Shown: piece after piece, positions 34,605-37,510 of the stretch
How the letters are laid out: every line of letters begins with the position of its first letter
How positions within the stretch are numbered: position 1 is the first letter of the stretch
From: an uncultured bacterium
GTDB taxonomy: Bacteria > Bacillota_I > Bacilli_A > Izemoplasmatales > Hujiaoplasmataceae
DNA: 37,510 nucleotides
Direction of reading: 5' to 3'
NCBI GenBank assembly: GCA_903844055.1
Contig: CAIMSF010000138.1
Coordinates: 1 to 37,510 of the forward strand
Notes under the pieces: model-generated
The model's database searches: none
What the model saw: the letters and a program-made list of their open reading frames with translations, nothing else
Told to the model about the DNA's origin: nothing
Translations under genes and position numbers: made by a program

Positions 34605-36917
34605 TCACTCCGCCTCCGTTTCCTGGGCCGCGTCGTCGATTTCCGCGATCCTGTCGACGGAATAGCAGATGCCGCGGTTCTGACAGTATTCGCAGGACGC
34701 GGACGTCCCGCCGGGTTTCCGCGGTTCGGGATTGATCGCATAGGCGCCGGACAGGACCGCGTCGACCGCAAGGGCGATGAAGCCGTCGATCTTCCTGATC
34801 ATCGCGCGCAGTTCCTCGCGATCGGCGACCGCGGCGTTCTCATAGAAGGTCCCATCGTCCTTCAGGCGGACGTTGCGGAGCGCCTCGGGACCGCCCGCGG
34901 CCGCGACGGCATCGCGTTCGGCCAGGGTGAGGCCCTCCTGCTTGAGGGCTTCGCTCACCATGTCCTTTTTGTCGGATCGGACGAGTCGTCCGAGGGTGAC
35001 CGGCTGGTAATAGAAACCTGCCGGGACGAACGATGGCATCGCGCCGGACTTTTCGAGCAGATGGAGATAGAAGACGGGCTGCAGGTCCGTCCCCTTCTCG
35101 AAATCCTCGCGCGAAAACGACGGCGATCCGGTTTTGTAGTCGATCACGAAGACATAGCGTCCGTCGGCGCGGTCATAATAGGTGATGCGGTCGATCGTGC
35201 CCTTGACGACGAATCCGGGACGGCCTTCGATCGTGTAGGAACATTCGAGTTCGTGGGCGTATTCGGCGACCGTCTTCGCGCGTTCCCGCAGATAGGCCTC
35301 GACCTTCTCGAGACGGGACGCGAGCATCGCCGCAAGCGCGTCCAGACGCGGATCGCTATGATCGAACGGGGCGATGGACGCCGCCCGCGCGGCGGGCACG
35401 CCGTCGGCGAAGGCGTCGCGCAACGCCTTGTGGGCGAGGTTTCCGAGTTCTTGGGAAACCGTCGACTCATACGGCGCAAGCCTCAGGAGATGGTCGCACA
35501 GGAAGCGGAAACGGCAGCGGTTGAACGTCTCGAGGGAGGTCGCCGACAGGGAGACGCGGCGGCTCGCGAGGAGGTCGCGGGTCGGTCGCGACAGGGGTCG
35601 AAAGGCCGGATCGTACTCCCGGAAGGCGCCCTTGAAACGGGCGGCGAGCCTGTCAAGGGCAGCCGTGCGGAGCCCGTACGCGAGTTCGTCATGGCGCTCC
35701 TTGGCATAGGCCAAAAGGCCGGTGGAGGGGGAATGGACGACGCGTTCCGCCGTGAAGCGTTCGGTTCGGACGGGGCGGACGCCTTCGAGGACGGCGGCGG
35801 GACGGGTGTCGCTCCCGTCCGCCTTGAGCGGCCGGAACAGGACGACATGTTCGAGCGACCCGACCGCCCGCCCCAGGGCGGTGCGGACGCGCTCGTTGCG
35901 TTCCGTCGAGGTTTCCAGCGACAGCGACGCCTTTTCCACGTCGGTCAGGTAATCGTCGTCGATCCGGACGGCGGGGAACAGATCGTCGGTGTAGTTGAGC
36001 ACCAGGACGTGTTCATCGCCGTAACCGGTGAGGCGGTCCAGGCCGCATGCCATGACGACGTTGGAAACCCGCGGCCGGCGGAGAATCGCGCTTGCGCCTT
36101 CGTAGTCGATCAGCGCGGGTTCGAGGGTGACGTCGGAAGGGTATTTCGCGAGGATCGAAGCGATCGCCCCGATGGCTGCGGCAGCCGCTTCGTCGCGGTT
36201 GCCTTCGTCGGATTCCATGATCGCGAGGGCGTCCGCCGGTTTCATCGTTTGGCATGCGGCGCGAAACGCCGCGAAGAGCGGGAGCCGGTCGAGCCGGATC
36301 GGCGAGTCGTCCTCGATCGAGAAACCGTAGGTCCGGGCGAGCAGCGCGAGTTTGCGCAGGTCCGCGGGCGTCGCATTCACGATCCGGATGTCGTCGGGGG
36401 CCGCGCCGGTTTGAAACAAACGGACCAGTTCGGCGATCGCGGCGGACATCTGGGCGTCGCGGTCGTCGGTCTCGACGAGTCGGATCGGGGTGGGAAGCGG
36501 ATCCAGTCCGAAGATGTGGGGGATGGACCGATAGCGGGGGTCGGGAATCGGCGAAGCGCCGTTCCAGCGGATGAGGAGCGAGGGATCGGGGCGATAGGCG
36601 GATGGGACCTGCTTTCCGGTTTCCGCCAGCCGGCGGGCGATGTCCTTCAGGAAGGCGATCTTCGGCGTCAGGGGGTCGGCGTTCAGGGCGAACGGGCAAA
36701 AGGCCGCGATCTTCGCGGCGTGGTGGACGTCGACGCCCGCCATCTCCATCACGACCCGCAGGACGTCGTCGGACTGGGTCGGCAAAAAGCGCGCCGCTTC
36801 CACCGCCTTGAAGGCCGGCAGAACGCGCCTGCGCGCCGCCATCGTCAAAAGCGCCTCCTTGTCGGCCGGGGTCATGAGATAGATCAGGTCGGGGGAAAGT
36901 CGGAAGAACGGATCCAT
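34605..36917 (-). CDS. addB: AddB-like helicase/nuclease subunit B, short form lacking the N-terminal P-loop
   Basis: LSATSLETFNRCRFRFLCDHLLRL; GTIDRITYYDRADGRYVFVIDYKTGSPSF; CEYCQNRGIC; adjacent to addA with a 1-nt gap. Confidence 0.88.
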   Translation of the reverse strand: MDPFFRLSPDLIYLMTPADKEALLTMAARRRVLPAFKAVEAARFLPTQSDDVLRVVMEMAGVDVHHAAKIAAFCPFALNADPLTPKIAFLKDIARRLAETGKQVPSAYRPDPSLLIRWNGASPIPDPRYRSIPHIFGLDPLPTPIRLVETDDRDAQMSAAIAELVRLFQTGAAPDDIRIVNATPADLRKLALLARTYGFSIEDDSPIRLDRLPLFAAFRAACQTMKPADALAIMESDEGNRDEAAAAAIGAIASILAKYPSDVTLEPALIDYEGASAILRRPRVSNVVMACGLDRLTGYGDEHVLVLNYTDDLFPAVRIDDDYLTDVEKASLSLETSTERNERVRTALGRAVGSLEHVVLFRPLKADGSDTRPAAVLEGVRPVRTERFTAERVVHSPSTGLLAYAKERHDELAYGLRTAALDRLAARFKGAFREYDPAFRPLSRPTRDLLASRRVSLSATSLETFNRCRFRFLCDHLLRLAPYESTVSQELGNLAHKALRDAFADGVPAARAASIAPFDHSDPRLDALAAMLASRLEKVEAYLRERAKTVAEYAHELECSYTIEGRPGFVVKGTIDRITYYDRADGRYVFVIDYKTGSPSFSREDFEKGTDLQPVFYLHLLEKSGAMPSFVPAGFYYQPVTLGRLVRSDKKDMVSEALKQEGLTLAERDAVAAAGGPEALRNVRLKDDGTFYENAAVADREELRAMIRKIDGFIALAVDAVLSGAYAINPEPRKPGGTSASCEYCQNRGICYSVDRIAEIDDAAQETEAE

Positions 36918-36943
36918 GTCGCCACTCCCTTCATGTCGAATCC

Positions 36944-36952
36944 ATTATATCA
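36944..36952 (-). promoter_or_regulatory. Extended -10 promoter of addB (TGATATAATGG)
   Basis: TGA-TATAAT-GG on the minus strand upstream of addB. Confidence 0.55.
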
Positions 36953-36984
36953 TGAACGACGGAAGGCGGTGCGAGACGCAGGAA

Positions 36985-37019
36985 AATTAAAAAAACGCCG
37001 CCGTGGGGGACGGCGGCGC
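36985..37019 (-). terminator. hsp20 terminator
   Basis: CGCCGCCGT-cccc-ACGGCGGCG followed by TTTTTTTAATTTT on the minus strand. Confidence 0.88.
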
Positions 37020-37051
37020 TCATGCCCGCTCCTCGGCGGGCGCGGAGCGGG

Positions 37052-37480
37052 TCATTCGATGGCGATGAACTTCTTCGCCTTGACGTTGGTGCCCTGTTTG
37101 GGGATCGACAGGGTGAGGACGCCCTTGTCGAAGGAAGCCTTGACGTCATGCTCGGCGACGTCTTCGCCGACGAAGAAGCTGCGGGCGGCGGAACCGACCG
37201 TGCGTTCGCGGCGGAGATAGTGGTTGGCCTTCTCCTCCTTCGATTCCTCTTTCTTGGCTTCGACGGTCAGATAGCCGTTCTCGAGGCTGATCTTGATGTC
37301 TTCCTTCGCGAAACCGGGGACGTCGATGTCGAGGATGTAGTCGTGTTCGTTCTCGCGGATGTCGGTCTTCATCGCCTGGCCGAGGGCGCGGCCGGGGGTC
37401 CCGCTGAAAAAGCCGTCGAAGAAGTCGTTGAAGAAATCGAGGTCGTTGTTGGGGTTGGTGCGTCTGATGATGGCGTTCAT
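37052..37480 (-). CDS. Small heat shock protein, Hsp20/alpha-crystallin family
   Basis: YILDIDVPGFAKEDIKISLENGYLTVEAKKEE...SFDKGVLTLSIPKQ; GGAGG upstream. Confidence 0.95.
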   Translation of the reverse strand: MNAIIRRTNPNNDLDFFNDFFDGFFSGTPGRALGQAMKTDIRENEHDYILDIDVPGFAKEDIKISLENGYLTVEAKKEESKEEKANHYLRRERTVGSAARSFFVGEDVAEHDVKASFDKGVLTLSIPKQGTNVKAKKFIAIE

Positions 37481-37510
37481 GGTAGATATCCTCCTATATG
37501 GTAGATTCGA

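Noticed and set aside
34212-37220. 1002-aa plus-strand ORF antisense to addA/addB/hsp20
   Set aside because: Same antisense codon-bias artefact; spans three real genes and two intergenic regions.
1-37510. Possible mobile element, prophage, toxin-antitoxin or defence island
   Set aside because: No transposase, integrase, phage or restriction genes and no flanking repeats recognised; the content is core housekeeping genes in a conserved order.
1-37510. Possible UGA=Trp recoding (Mycoplasma-like code 4)
   Set aside because: Many genes (addA, mutL, miaB, trkA-like) end at TGA at the expected protein length and Trp is encoded by TGG.

Overview
GC-rich bacterial chromosomal window, dense and almost entirely minus-strand. 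Only two genes are on the plus strand. The gene order looks like Bacillota/Mycoplasmatota core synteny, and TGA is used as a stop, consistent with genetic code 11. Content, left to right: rdgB (partial), a TrkA/Ktr RCK protein, a CPBP protease (+), hup, der, an S1-domain protein, cmk, an RluB-type synthase, a CorC/HlyC protein, efp, a rhodanese-like protein (+), miaA, mutL, mutS, an uncharacterised tail-anchored protein ('X'), a YmcA/YlbF-family protein, miaB, ymdB, rny, recA, pgsA, a YebC-family protein, cvfB, a class-C-type serine hydrolase, queH, two Sel1-repeat proteins, GH20, addA, addB, hsp20. No mobile element, CRISPR array, tRNA or rRNA was seen. The best candidate for undescribed biology is protein X (15109-16593, minus). 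It heads the mutS-mutL-miaA cluster in the place I remember cotE occupying in Bacillus. It combines an N-terminal region with Rho_N/SAP-like helix-extension-helix motifs, a ~100-residue (Pro-Glu-Pro-Lys)n arm and one C-terminal transmembrane helix. Other notable signals are a terminator-like perfect 13-bp inverted repeat inside the 5' end of mutS, an EF-P with a non-canonical TAKS loop in place of PGKG, a rhodanese with no cysteine, a divergent efp/rhodanese promoter pair sharing one -35 element, an AddB lacking the N-terminal P-loop, a CPBP protease with an inserted FxLYD-like domain, and an orphan ORF or long leader upstream of cvfB. All family names come from reading motifs by eye; no database search was run.
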